Shown here piece after piece: positions 24,463 through 32,751 of a stretch of DNA of 64,000 nucleotides. The translations under genes and the position numbers were made by a program. Under the pieces are notes generated by a model that made no database searches, was not told the DNA's origin, and worked only from the letters and a program-made list of their open reading frames with translations. The stretch is from Thalassotalea_E sp964620605 (GTDB lineage Bacteria > Pseudomonadota > Gammaproteobacteria > Enterobacterales > Alteromonadaceae): the NCBI GenBank assembly GCA_964620605.1, contig CAZUHQ010000006.1, positions 14,415-78,414 on the forward strand, in the 5' to 3' direction. Each line of letters starts with the position of its first letter. The first letter of the stretch is position 1.

Positions 24463-25614
24463 ATGACGCGTTAAATAATGCCTAAAGAGTGCTAACACTT
24501 GAGAAAAATTTTGCTGCCCGAGGCCTAAACGAAAATAACTGCCGGTTAAGCCAAAAAGCGTGCCCGGCAAGGCTAAAATCCCGGTTGCCTGGACAAGCTG
24601 CTTTGCCCATTGCTCAATATCATCAACATCTTTGACTTCAACTAACGCTAGTATTCCTGCCTGTGGCGGGCACCAGTCAAGAGTATCTGGGAACTCTTTA
24701 ACTAACTGTTCAAACAGCGCAATGTTTTGCTTTATCAAGTGATTATTTTTCCCGACAATTTTATTCGCATGAGTCAGTGCCAGAGTTGCCACCGCTTCAT
24801 CAAGTGCCGAACAACAAATCGAACCATAGCTTTTTATCGCTAATAATGAATCGATTAACCCGGTATTTTTAGATAGTGCCCAGCCTATTCTCAACCCTGC
24901 CAGGCCAAAACTTTTCGACATCACCGAGACGACTACGCCTTTATCGTAATCGAGAAAACAGTGCGATAATGCCAGCTGATGATAATTACTCGCCTGGCTA
25001 ACATCATCAACCACCACATAGCTATTGTAACGCTCTGCCAACGCCAAAATTTTATCTGCTAATTTGCTATCGATAACAGTGCCGCTGGGATTATGAGGAG
25101 AGTTAATAACAATCAACTTGGTATTTTCATTAACCCTTTGCTCAAAATCTCGGTAGCTTAAGCACCACTGATTGTCTGCACTTAATGTTATCGCCTGAAC
25201 CTTGCAACCAGCCTGCTCTGCCATCTGAGTCAAACTGGGGTAATTGGGCGTCACCACCACCACTTCATCACCTGGCTTTAATAACAACTGGTATAGCGCG
25301 GCCAATGCTTCCTGAGCGCCGCAAAAGGTTAAGACGTTTTCAGCCGTTAACTGGCTTTGATGATGGTTTAATTGTTGATGAAACTGAACAATTTTTTCAC
25401 GTAACAGCTCGCTGCCACGCAGCGGCGCATAACCAAGTGCCACCTGATAAAGGGAAGAAAAGTCCTCGCCGATGAGCGCTGCCAGCTCATTTAACGATAA
25501 CGCCTGGCCACAGGAATTACTCAAGCTATACTGAATCGGCGTAGGATTCACAGACATGGCTATGTTTTGCACAAAATCCAGATGCTTAGGCAAAGCTTGC
25601 AAATTAATCGCCAT
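24442..25614 (-). CDS. ovoB: PLP-dependent sulfoxide lyase OvoB (aminotransferase class I/II fold)
   Basis: About 390 residues with the fold-type I aminotransferase pattern: NSPHNPSGT, the aspartate of VVVDDVS, the PLP lysine in SVMSKSFGLAGLRIGWALS and the substrate arginine near SYFRLGLG. Alone it would be called an aminotransferase. Directly downstream of ovoA, overlapping its stop by 11 bases, it fits OvoB, which cleaves 5-histidylcysteine sulfoxide to 4-mercaptohistidine, pyruvate and ammonia in ovothiol synthesis. The frame begins at 25641, but the ATG at 25614 (MAINLQALPKH) is the likelier start. The OvoB call is context-based. Confidence 0.78.
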   Translation of the reverse strand: MAINLQALPKHLDFVQNIAMSVNPTPIQYSLSNSCGQALSLNELAALIGEDFSSLYQVALGYAPLRGSELLREKIVQFHQQLNHHQSQLTAENVLTFCGAQEALAALYQLLLKPGDEVVVVTPNYPSLTQMAEQAGCKVQAITLSADNQWCLSYRDFEQRVNENTKLIVINSPHNPSGTVIDSKLADKILALAERYNSYVVVDDVSQASNYHQLALSHCFLDYDKGVVVSVMSKSFGLAGLRIGWALSKNTGLIDSLLAIKSYGSICCSALDEAVATLALTHANKIVGKNNHLIKQNIALFEQLVKEFPDTLDWCPPQAGILALVEVKDVDDIEQWAKQLVQATGILALPGTLFGLTGSYFRLGLGQQNFSQVLALFRHYLTRHLDIKPH

Positions 25615-27745
25615 CTTTTCGTTGCCACACAGTAACATCAAGTAATTTATTTAAACTTTGCCTGTGGTTGAGTTTTATCTCCAACGGCAAGTCCTGTTGC
25701 TCCAGTAAGTTAAAATGTTCAGCTAACGCTAAGCTTAGTCCGTCAAAGCCAGTGACATTTTCGCCATTGACTTTAATACCGCTAAGCCATCTCGACTTAT
25801 CGGTGAGTTGCTGCTCGAAAATATAATCACTAGCAACAATTAATAACCCTTTTTTATTAAGACGTGAACGAACGGTTTGCAGCACTTTTTTCGGATCATA
25901 GCTTTGCTCCAACACCTGCTGTAAAACAATGACATCATAACCGCTAAAAATAGGCTTTAAGTTAACCGCATCTCCCTGACTAAATAAAATATTGTCCTGA
26001 TAGCCTGCCGTGGCCAGTTCAGCATGAATTTCGTTGAAATTAACAATCTCTCCCTGCTCGACACTTTGATAGCGCACCGCTTGCCCTTGCTGTAACCTGA
26101 CACCAAATTGAATAAAGCGTGCTGAAAAATCAATACCATCGATATGCTGAAAATACGGCGACAAGGCAAAGGCGGTTGCACCTACCGAACAGCCAAGGTT
26201 CAGTAATTTATTGTTAGCCGGTGCATATTTTTCCGTCGCTTTTTGCACAACATGCGCCAGTTGCTGAGGAAAATTTTCAACCGCTTGTAACTCATTACCA
26301 GCACTATAAGCCTGGTAATGCAGTGCCAATTGCTGACAGACACTAATATCTGTTTCATAGCGATTAACCGCAGTGAGTGGAATTTCCGTTTGCTCACTTT
26401 CGATATAACGAAAACCCGCGTGTTGATAAAAATGTCGGCGAAACGCGTAGCGAGAGGACTTGATCGCTTCGTTGCCGGTGGAGATCCAGGAGCCGCCCTT
26501 GATCAAGTTATGCTTGCCATCAAAAGTTGGCGTCGAAAAATCATCATACAAAGGATGAACGCTAAAACCGGCAAAGCCGTCGATCGCCGATTCTGTCCAT
26601 TGCCAGACATTGCCACAAATATCGTAAATACCATCATGGGCAAAACGATTGACCGGACAAGACGAGGCATAATATTCCAGGTTGGTATTGCCCGGCGCTT
26701 CCTGCCAATTAACCAGGTCAACGGATACTTTCTCACGCAGACAATACCACTCAGCTTCGGTTGGCAGACGAATGTATTTTTGTGTTTGCTTTGATTTCCA
26801 ATTACAAAACGCTTTCGCTTCCAGGTAATTCACTTCCACTGGCCAATTCAGTGGCAGCGGTATTTCGCCGGTTAAGTTGCGCTGAAAATATTGACCTTCT
26901 CGTTCAAACCAGAACCTCGGCATGCTTGCCTGGGTATAGTGCAGCCATTTTTGACCTTCTTCTGTCCAATACTCGCTGTGCTGATAACCACCGGCATTAA
27001 CAAAAGTTAAAAACTCCTGATTCGATACCAAATATTGGCTGGTATTAAAGTCCTTAACTTCAACTTCCTGCTGACCATATTCATTGTCCCAGCCATAGGT
27101 GTGATCTAAGTCTGATTTACCCAGTTGTATTTTCTGCCCAGCGATCGGCAGCAACTGATTGTCAGGCGACGCCGAAAATTCACTGCACGCCCGCCATTGC
27201 TCATTCGGCGTTAAATATTCCAGCGATAGCATCCGCATGATCACCGAAGAGGTTTCCAGATGAATGCGTTCATGTTCACAGCCCATTAATATCACCCAGG
27301 CCAGTGAATCCTGCGAGATAGGCAGACTGAGCCCCATGTTATCGATCAAATCATTGACCAAACTAAACACTTGCTTGCGATAGGTTCTGACGGTTGAAAC
27401 TTCTGGCCAGTCGTAATGGCGACTGTCGAGATCGTCCCAGCTCATTTCATCAACGCCAACCGCACAAATTGCCTCTAACGCAGGATCCAGACGTTTATCG
27501 ATATATTTGCCGAGCATCAGCTTATTGATGTAAAAAGTGGCGGTATGACCATAATAAAAAATCAGCGGATGACGCAGCGGCTCTGGTCGCAAGTAGAATG
27601 CCTGGTCACTGTTGATCAAGGCAAACAAAGATTCATAACTTTGCCAGCTATTAATAAAATACCGTTTTAGTTCCTGACGTTTTTCTTCGACTGAATTACC
27701 GATTAATAACGGTGTTTTTTGTTGCTTTATTAAATGATTCATCAT
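25604..27745 (-). CDS. ovoA: 5-histidylcysteine sulfoxide synthase / 4-mercaptohistidine N1-methyltransferase OvoA
   Basis: A 713-residue three-domain protein. An N-terminal DinB-like domain carries the iron ligands, His 67 in YYGHTAT and the HxxxH pair of CEHERIHLE (158 and 162). A formylglycine-generating-enzyme-like sulfoxide synthase domain follows, with LPTEAEWYCLRE and IYDICGNVWQWTESA, then IKGGSWIST and RRHFYQHAGFRY. A C-terminal SAM methyltransferase has NLGCSVGATAFAL. This layout and length are those of OvoA, which joins cysteine to histidine C5 with oxygen and later methylates the imidazole nitrogen; ergothioneine EgtB lacks the C-terminal domain. The product, ovothiol A, is a thiol antioxidant. 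The gene lies between the GS-like gene and ovoB. Confidence 0.93.
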   Translation of the reverse strand: MMNHLIKQQKTPLLIGNSVEEKRQELKRYFINSWQSYESLFALINSDQAFYLRPEPLRHPLIFYYGHTATFYINKLMLGKYIDKRLDPALEAICAVGVDEMSWDDLDSRHYDWPEVSTVRTYRKQVFSLVNDLIDNMGLSLPISQDSLAWVILMGCEHERIHLETSSVIMRMLSLEYLTPNEQWRACSEFSASPDNQLLPIAGQKIQLGKSDLDHTYGWDNEYGQQEVEVKDFNTSQYLVSNQEFLTFVNAGGYQHSEYWTEEGQKWLHYTQASMPRFWFEREGQYFQRNLTGEIPLPLNWPVEVNYLEAKAFCNWKSKQTQKYIRLPTEAEWYCLREKVSVDLVNWQEAPGNTNLEYYASSCPVNRFAHDGIYDICGNVWQWTESAIDGFAGFSVHPLYDDFSTPTFDGKHNLIKGGSWISTGNEAIKSSRYAFRRHFYQHAGFRYIESEQTEIPLTAVNRYETDISVCQQLALHYQAYSAGNELQAVENFPQQLAHVVQKATEKYAPANNKLLNLGCSVGATAFALSPYFQHIDGIDFSARFIQFGVRLQQGQAVRYQSVEQGEIVNFNEIHAELATAGYQDNILFSQGDAVNLKPIFSGYDVIVLQQVLEQSYDPKKVLQTVRSRLNKKGLLIVASDYIFEQQLTDKSRWLSGIKVNGENVTGFDGLSLALAEHFNLLEQQDLPLEIKLNHRQSLNKLLDVTVWQRKDGD

Positions 27746-27757
27746 GATTATTTTTTA

Positions 27758-28879
27758 TTAAATGATTATTTTTGCTCGCTGATACCGGGCTAAAATGGCA
27801 GATTTTAACTCTGTGCCTAACATACTAACGCCTTGATACGATTTGTCACGGTTGGTGACCGAGTTTTGTGCGATGAAATCAATACGCTCAGCAAACCAGT
27901 TATCTCGAGCGAACAAATCAATCGCACCAAGGTCATCGCCCTGACAATATAAAGATTGAGGCAAAGCAAGCGGCGAAAAGTCTTTTGGCGATAATGCCTG
28001 ACACTCTTGCTCTAAATAGACCTGCAAAGCATCGATAACATTCAATAAGGCAAAGATCACATTAATATAAGGGTTATAAAACACACTGGATGCGCCAAGC
28101 CTGTGCTCAATGCGCGCCGTTTGCTGCCATAAATGCTCACTGGCAATCACTTGGTGTTTGCTGTCATAAACCAATGGTTTTTCCCCCATAGTCTGGTTAT
28201 GTTTGCCGTATTGTTTATACAGCGCGACACTCCCCTGATGTCCACCGGAAATATCCATCGGTGAACACAATTCCTCGGCTAACCCATATCGGGTTTTTAA
28301 CGCAAAGCGCTCAAACGCCTCTTCTTCCGGTAGATACAACAAAGAGCAAGCCAAACTGGTACGCAAAAAACAGTATTGCAAATATTCGCCAAAGCCCGCA
28401 TCACTGATAATATTATTGCCCTGTGAGTCATTGACACTAACATTGAGCTGGATAGCATTAGGGATATGAACCGCACGCTGCTCGCCACTAAAAATATTCT
28501 TACTACCATGCACCAGCTTGCCTTTATCGCCCGCCCAAACCACAGGCTTGATCAAGGTATGCTCTATCCCCTGTTCGGCAAACAGCTGAGGTAAATAGTG
28601 AATGGCCTGCTCCAGATATTGCGCCTCGACTAACGGAGATTGACCGTTAAACAAGGAGACATACTCCCATTGCTGAGTCCAATATTCAGGGATCAGTTGT
28701 CCGGCAATATTTAGCTGCTGTAAACGCTGATTAATTTGAGAGAAATTGACTGTTTTACCGATAGTGTCACTGCGGTAGCAACCTTCAAGCTCAAAGTGAA
28801 TAACGGGAGTAAAACCTCGCTGCTCAATATGGCTTTGCAGCAACAAAAGCACAGATTTAGCAAGTGAATTTAACATCAT
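27758..28879 (-). CDS. Unrecognised protein in the ovothiol operon, weakly glutamine-synthetase-like
   Basis: 373 residues, cytoplasmic, no membrane segments, 12 bases upstream of ovoA on the same strand. Not confidently assigned. Three segments recall glutamine synthetase. An N-terminal FELEGC resembles the ExE metal strand. VHIPNAIQLNVSV is followed by a helix FLRTSLACSLLYLPEEEAFE. ARIEHRLGASS, then FYNPYINVIFALLNVIDAL, is close to the R-x-E-x-R...NPY helix of that family. Spacing and other catalytic residues do not match well, so it may be a divergent carboxylate-amine ligase or a false resemblance. Its position suggests a role in making or modifying ovothiol. Confidence 0.5.
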   Translation of the reverse strand: MMLNSLAKSVLLLLQSHIEQRGFTPVIHFELEGCYRSDTIGKTVNFSQINQRLQQLNIAGQLIPEYWTQQWEYVSLFNGQSPLVEAQYLEQAIHYLPQLFAEQGIEHTLIKPVVWAGDKGKLVHGSKNIFSGEQRAVHIPNAIQLNVSVNDSQGNNIISDAGFGEYLQYCFLRTSLACSLLYLPEEEAFERFALKTRYGLAEELCSPMDISGGHQGSVALYKQYGKHNQTMGEKPLVYDSKHQVIASEHLWQQTARIEHRLGASSVFYNPYINVIFALLNVIDALQVYLEQECQALSPKDFSPLALPQSLYCQGDDLGAIDLFARDNWFAERIDFIAQNSVTNRDKSYQGVSMLGTELKSAILARYQRAKIII

Positions 28880-28893
28880 TAGATAGCGGTGAT

Positions 28894-30804
28894 TTATGTA
28901 TTTGCATCTTGGCGAGATGAGATAACAATGTTCTTACCTTGCGTTTTTGCCTGATACAAGGCGCTATCGACCTCGGCATAAAAGCGTTTGGGTTCAACTA
29001 ATTCTGGTGTTAGATGTACAACACCAAAGCTGGCACTAATAGTAATAATATGCCCTTGCTCGGTGATAAATTGATGATTGAAAATATTTTCCCGCATCCG
29101 CTCAGCAATCATTGTCGCTTGGTCATTGTCGGTTCTCGGTAAGATACATAAAAATTCTTCACCCCCAATGCGACCGATAACATCTTCGGTGCGTAAGATT
29201 TCAAGTGCAATTTTCGCCACCTGCTCAAGCACCCGATCACCACTTGGGTGACCATAATTGTCATTGACCTGTTTAAAATCATCGATATCAAATGCCACTA
29301 TAGATAACACTTGGGTGTCGGCAGACGCCCGATTAATTTGTTTCTCTAAATAATCAAAGGTATAACGACGGTTATACAAACCAGATAATGAATCGACGAT
29401 CGAAAGCTCAGTTATTTTACGGTTGATCCTGTGTTGATAAACCACAACCGCCAAAACGATAAATAACAAGACTAACAAAAAGATAATAAAATATCTGTGC
29501 TGCAACGTTTCCTGCACTTGTGCCTTAAGCGCTAATTCTTCAGTTTTAACCCTTTGATTGGATAGTGCCTTTTCAACTTCCTGACGTTCAATTTCCATTG
29601 CGGCACGAGTTGAAGCTACCCGGGCAGAAGAATTTTTTATTAAAATATCCGCGTAGTCCTGATAATAAGCAACAGCTAATCGATAGGCATGCTGATATTC
29701 TTCCCTGGCAAATGCTAACTCACTGGCTATTTTATTTACTTCCAAAGACCAGGCGGTACCCAGTAGCTCGGGAAGTTGCTGAAATAATTGCCGGGCATCG
29801 TTTAGCGCCTGTTCAGCTTCAGCTAAACGATTAAGCTGGATCAAGCAGCTGGCCTTACGTTTATATAACTCAGCATCAAAATCCTTGAGGCCCTCAAAAG
29901 TAAAGGCACGCGCTATTTCTGCCAGTGCCGCCTGACAATTTCCCTGCTCTGCCAGGCTCATTCCCAGGCCATAAGAAGCAAAATAGCTGATATTGGTATT
30001 CGGGGTGTAAGAGATTTTTTGCTGGTAAAGTTTGAAATTTTCCACCGCTAAATCGTATTTCTTCCAATATCTATAAGTCGTTGCTATACCATAAATCGCT
30101 TCAGCAATATGTGCCTGGTAGCCGAGCTTTTCATAACTGTCTAATGCTTTTTGATAATATTCCAGAGATTTTTCATTTTGCCGCATATAACCATAAATGG
30201 CGCCATAAGCTTCATTAATCGAAGCAATTAAAAAGTCATCATTTAAGGCAAACGCTTCAACATAGGCTTCCTGCATATCTGCTAACGAAGTATCAAACAG
30301 TTCAGATAAACTATGAGTATAAGCAAGTTCCAGCTTGGCGGTCACGTAAAGGTGACGATCGATGTGTTTAGCCAAAAACATCGCCTGTTTAAAAAAGCTG
30401 CGCGAGCCTTGATAATCACCATCACGTTGCAGATTTAGCCCCTGGTAATAAGCTAGATAGGCCCGAACAGTAGCATGGCTTTTTTCATTAATTAAGGCGC
30501 GCAGTTGCCGGGTGGTTTGGCGAAATCTATCATAAAAATACAGCAAGTTTTCACATTGTGCCCGACGTACTAAAAACCATAACTGATGCTCAGAACTCAA
30601 TGTCGAAAATTGCTGCGGGTCAGTTTGTAAATTTTGATAAAACTGCCAGGGATTAGCAAAAATTTCTTGCTCAATTGAGCCTTGCGCTAATCTGGATAAA
30701 GCGATGGTTTCCTGCTTTTTCAGCGACTCTGATGCTGCGCAGACCTTAAAGTCAACACAGAGTAACAAAGTAAAAAAAATAACAATGATTTTTGCTAGTC
30801 GCAA
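28894..30804 (-). CDS. TPR-repeat diguanylate cyclase (GGDEF protein)
   Basis: 636 residues. A signal peptide (RLAKIIVIFFTLLLCVDF, cleavage near CAA) is followed by about 350 residues of helical TPR-type repeats in the periplasm. A coiled-coil stretch and one transmembrane helix (YFIIFLLVLLFIVLAVVVY, about 440-460) lead to a C-terminal GGDEF domain with DIDDFKQVNDNYGH and the active-site RIGGEEFLC. It should make cyclic-di-GMP in response to a periplasmic or protein ligand. No RxxD inhibitory site is obvious. The only plausible start is a TTG at 30804 with AAGGA upstream; no other start codon fits the signal peptide. It is 14 bases upstream of the ovothiol gene set. Confidence 0.88.
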   Translation of the reverse strand: MRLAKIIVIFFTLLLCVDFKVCAASESLKKQETIALSRLAQGSIEQEIFANPWQFYQNLQTDPQQFSTLSSEHQLWFLVRRAQCENLLYFYDRFRQTTRQLRALINEKSHATVRAYLAYYQGLNLQRDGDYQGSRSFFKQAMFLAKHIDRHLYVTAKLELAYTHSLSELFDTSLADMQEAYVEAFALNDDFLIASINEAYGAIYGYMRQNEKSLEYYQKALDSYEKLGYQAHIAEAIYGIATTYRYWKKYDLAVENFKLYQQKISYTPNTNISYFASYGLGMSLAEQGNCQAALAEIARAFTFEGLKDFDAELYKRKASCLIQLNRLAEAEQALNDARQLFQQLPELLGTAWSLEVNKIASELAFAREEYQHAYRLAVAYYQDYADILIKNSSARVASTRAAMEIERQEVEKALSNQRVKTEELALKAQVQETLQHRYFIIFLLVLLFIVLAVVVYQHRINRKITELSIVDSLSGLYNRRYTFDYLEKQINRASADTQVLSIVAFDIDDFKQVNDNYGHPSGDRVLEQVAKIALEILRTEDVIGRIGGEEFLCILPRTDNDQATMIAERMRENIFNHQFITEQGHIITISASFGVVHLTPELVEPKRFYAEVDSALYQAKTQGKNIVISSRQDANT

Positions 30805-30886
30805 CTACTTACATCCTTGCTTGTTTACCTTTTATTATCTTCAATTCATTATCATTAAGCAATTAATCATTAATCATTAATCATTA

Positions 30887-31054
30887 GGCTATGTTCCTTT
30901 AAATTGTGATTGTTAAGCGAGTCCATTGATAAATATAGATGTTGCTATGGTAATAAGAGCAAGCATCACCAGCAGGGATGCGGGTGCTGAGCTTCCATGG
31001 ACTGACTTGCGCGTCTTGTTTGTTTACCTAGCAACAGTTATCGGGAACATAACC
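30887..31054. mobile_element. MITE-like element, copy 3, with perfect 8-bp target duplication
   Basis: A 168-bp element with ends GGCTATGTTCC and GGGAACATAACC, flanked on both sides by AATCATTA (30879-30886 and 31055-31062). It is the reverse-orientation homologue of the copy at 15679 and contains the same internal hairpin (CACCAGCA / TGCTGG) and inner inverted pair TAGCAACA. It landed in a short tandem array of a 7-base AATCATT unit. The remaining 213 bases up to btuF hold nothing recognisable. Confidence 0.85.
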
Positions 31055-31267
31055 AATCATTATTATCTTAATCAGTGCCACTATTGTTTGAACTTGTTAC
31101 ATAAATTTTCGCTAAATTACAGCTTATACCCGGCAGCGGCGATTAGCGATGCTGATGACAATGGCGTAACTCAGCATCTAGCAGAGAGATAAACGGAGAC
31201 AGGATTGCCAAAGCGCAAGGCAGAAAAAAGCTAGTAGTTTCCATCACCAAGTTGACGGACTTTTCGT

Positions 31268-32128
31268 TCAGTTTTTAGCCGCTGTCCTAAATGTATCTAT
31301 TTGCTGACAAAGTATCGTTAACTCATCCAGTGAACGAGCCGTCATCCGCAGTAATTTATCGGCATCAGGACGAATAAAAGCATTATGTTTTACTGCCGGA
31401 ATCGCTTGCCATTGCTGCCAATCAATACTATCCGGAGATTTCATACTGCTAGAATCCGGCTGAATAATGATCTCAGGTGCCGCTAATACCACCTGCTCAA
31501 CATTAATTTGCGGATAGTCGGTCGGGCTCTCGACAAAGGGATTTTCCGCGCGACAAACATTGAGCTGCTGCTGCGGCCAGGCACTATTGGCGATAGTGGT
31601 TAACGGCCGAGGCCATAATTCATAGAACACTTTAATGCTGGCTTTGTCCTGATAGCTCTCCTTTAATTGCTTTAAACGCGCTAAAAACTGCTGCGCCTGC
31701 TGCTGCCCTTGCTGCTGGTGTCCGGTAAGCTTGGCAAAATATTTCAGCTCTTTCGCGACATCTTCCAGAGTAACCGGCTGAGAATAAACGATTCTCAGCC
31801 CCAACTTTTCCAAACGTTCCAGATCATCACTCGGATTGCCACCTTGCCAGGCAATGATCAAATCAGGATCGCTCGCCAGCACTTGCTCGATATTCAAACG
31901 GGCATAATTGCCGATGCGCGGAATATCCTTAGCCGCTTTGGGGTAATCCGAATGCTCTGTGGTGCCGATGATCTGCTCGCCAGCGCCAATATTAAACAGC
32001 ATTTCCACTATATGAGGTGCCAGCGCGATAATACGCTTGGCTGGTTTTTGCATAGCTGCTTGCTCAGCCAGGGCATTTACTTGCACTAACAGGCAACCAA
32101 GCAATAAGATTTTGATCCGCCAGTTCAT
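31268..32128 (-). CDS. btuF: Cobalamin-binding periplasmic protein BtuF
   Basis: 286 residues from the ATG at 32128 (the frame opens at 32221, but this ATG gives a signal peptide, MNWRIKILLLGCLLVQVN, with cleavage after LAE). It is a helical-backbone binding protein of the BtuF/FhuD type: RIIALAPHIVEMLFNIGAGE, then YPKAAKDIPRIGNYARLNIE and ASDPDLIIAWQGGN. It delivers vitamin B12 or cobinamide to BtuCD. It is the last gene of the cobalamin operon, seven genes away from btuCD, and starts 5 bases after the cobO stop. Confidence 0.9.
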   Translation of the reverse strand: MNWRIKILLLGCLLVQVNALAEQAAMQKPAKRIIALAPHIVEMLFNIGAGEQIIGTTEHSDYPKAAKDIPRIGNYARLNIEQVLASDPDLIIAWQGGNPSDDLERLEKLGLRIVYSQPVTLEDVAKELKYFAKLTGHQQQGQQQAQQFLARLKQLKESYQDKASIKVFYELWPRPLTTIANSAWPQQQLNVCRAENPFVESPTDYPQINVEQVVLAAPEIIIQPDSSSMKSPDSIDWQQWQAIPAVKHNAFIRPDADKLLRMTARSLDELTILCQQIDTFRTAAKN

Positions 32129-32132
32129 AAGC

Positions 32133-32735
32133 TTACCAGTCAATGCCTTTTTGTACCTTGATACCATTATCAAACGCATGCTTAATCGATTGTACTTCCG
32201 AAACCGTATCCGCCATTTCAATCAAACGTCGATGCGCCGCCCGCCCAGTAACGACCACATGTTGCCCCTCAGGACGGTTGGCAATAGTTTCCAGTACTTC
32301 ATCGATATCAAGGTAGCGATAACTCAACATATAGGTCAGTTCATCCAGTAACACGGTATTGATGCTAGCATCGCTCAGTAACTTTTTCGCGTCCTGCCAT
32401 ACCTGTTCAGCCGCGGCAATGTCCTGCTCTTTATTTTGCGTTTCCCAAGTAAAGCCGGTTTTCATGACATAAAAAGGCACGCCCATTTTTTCCAGCAAGT
32501 TGCGCTCACCACAGTCCCAGGTGCCTTTAATAAATTGGCAGACCGCAGCCTTTAAGCCATGGCCAACCGAGCGGGTCACGACACCAAATCCGGAAGTAGA
32601 CTTGCCTTTGCCATTGCCGGTGATCACTAATAATAAGCCTTTATCATCGGTTGCTGCTGCGATGCGCTCATCCACTTTTTCTTTTATTTTTTGCTGACGC
32701 TGCTGATGTTTTTGTTGTTTTTCCTGCTCGTTCAT
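32133..32735 (-). CDS. cobO: Cob(I)alamin adenosyltransferase (CobO/BtuR type)
   Basis: 200 residues with the P-loop VITGNGKGKSTSGFG, then FIKGTWDCGERNLLEKMG and LLDELTYMLSYRYLD, the CobA/CobO/BtuR signature segments. The first 30 residues are a Lys/Gln-rich helix typical of this type. The enzyme transfers adenosyl from ATP to cob(I)alamin or cobinamide, the first step after uptake in the salvage branch. The gene is embedded in the B12 operon between cobQ and btuF. Confidence 0.94.
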   Translation of the reverse strand: MNEQEKQQKHQQRQQKIKEKVDERIAAATDDKGLLLVITGNGKGKSTSGFGVVTRSVGHGLKAAVCQFIKGTWDCGERNLLEKMGVPFYVMKTGFTWETQNKEQDIAAAEQVWQDAKKLLSDASINTVLLDELTYMLSYRYLDIDEVLETIANRPEGQHVVVTGRAAHRRLIEMADTVSEVQSIKHAFDNGIKVQKGIDW

Positions 32736-32751
32736 TGGTTGCTCCCGTTTG

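Noticed and set aside
24442..25614. A plain aspartate/aromatic aminotransferase
   Set aside because: The fold fits, but overlap with ovoA makes the OvoB lyase role more likely.
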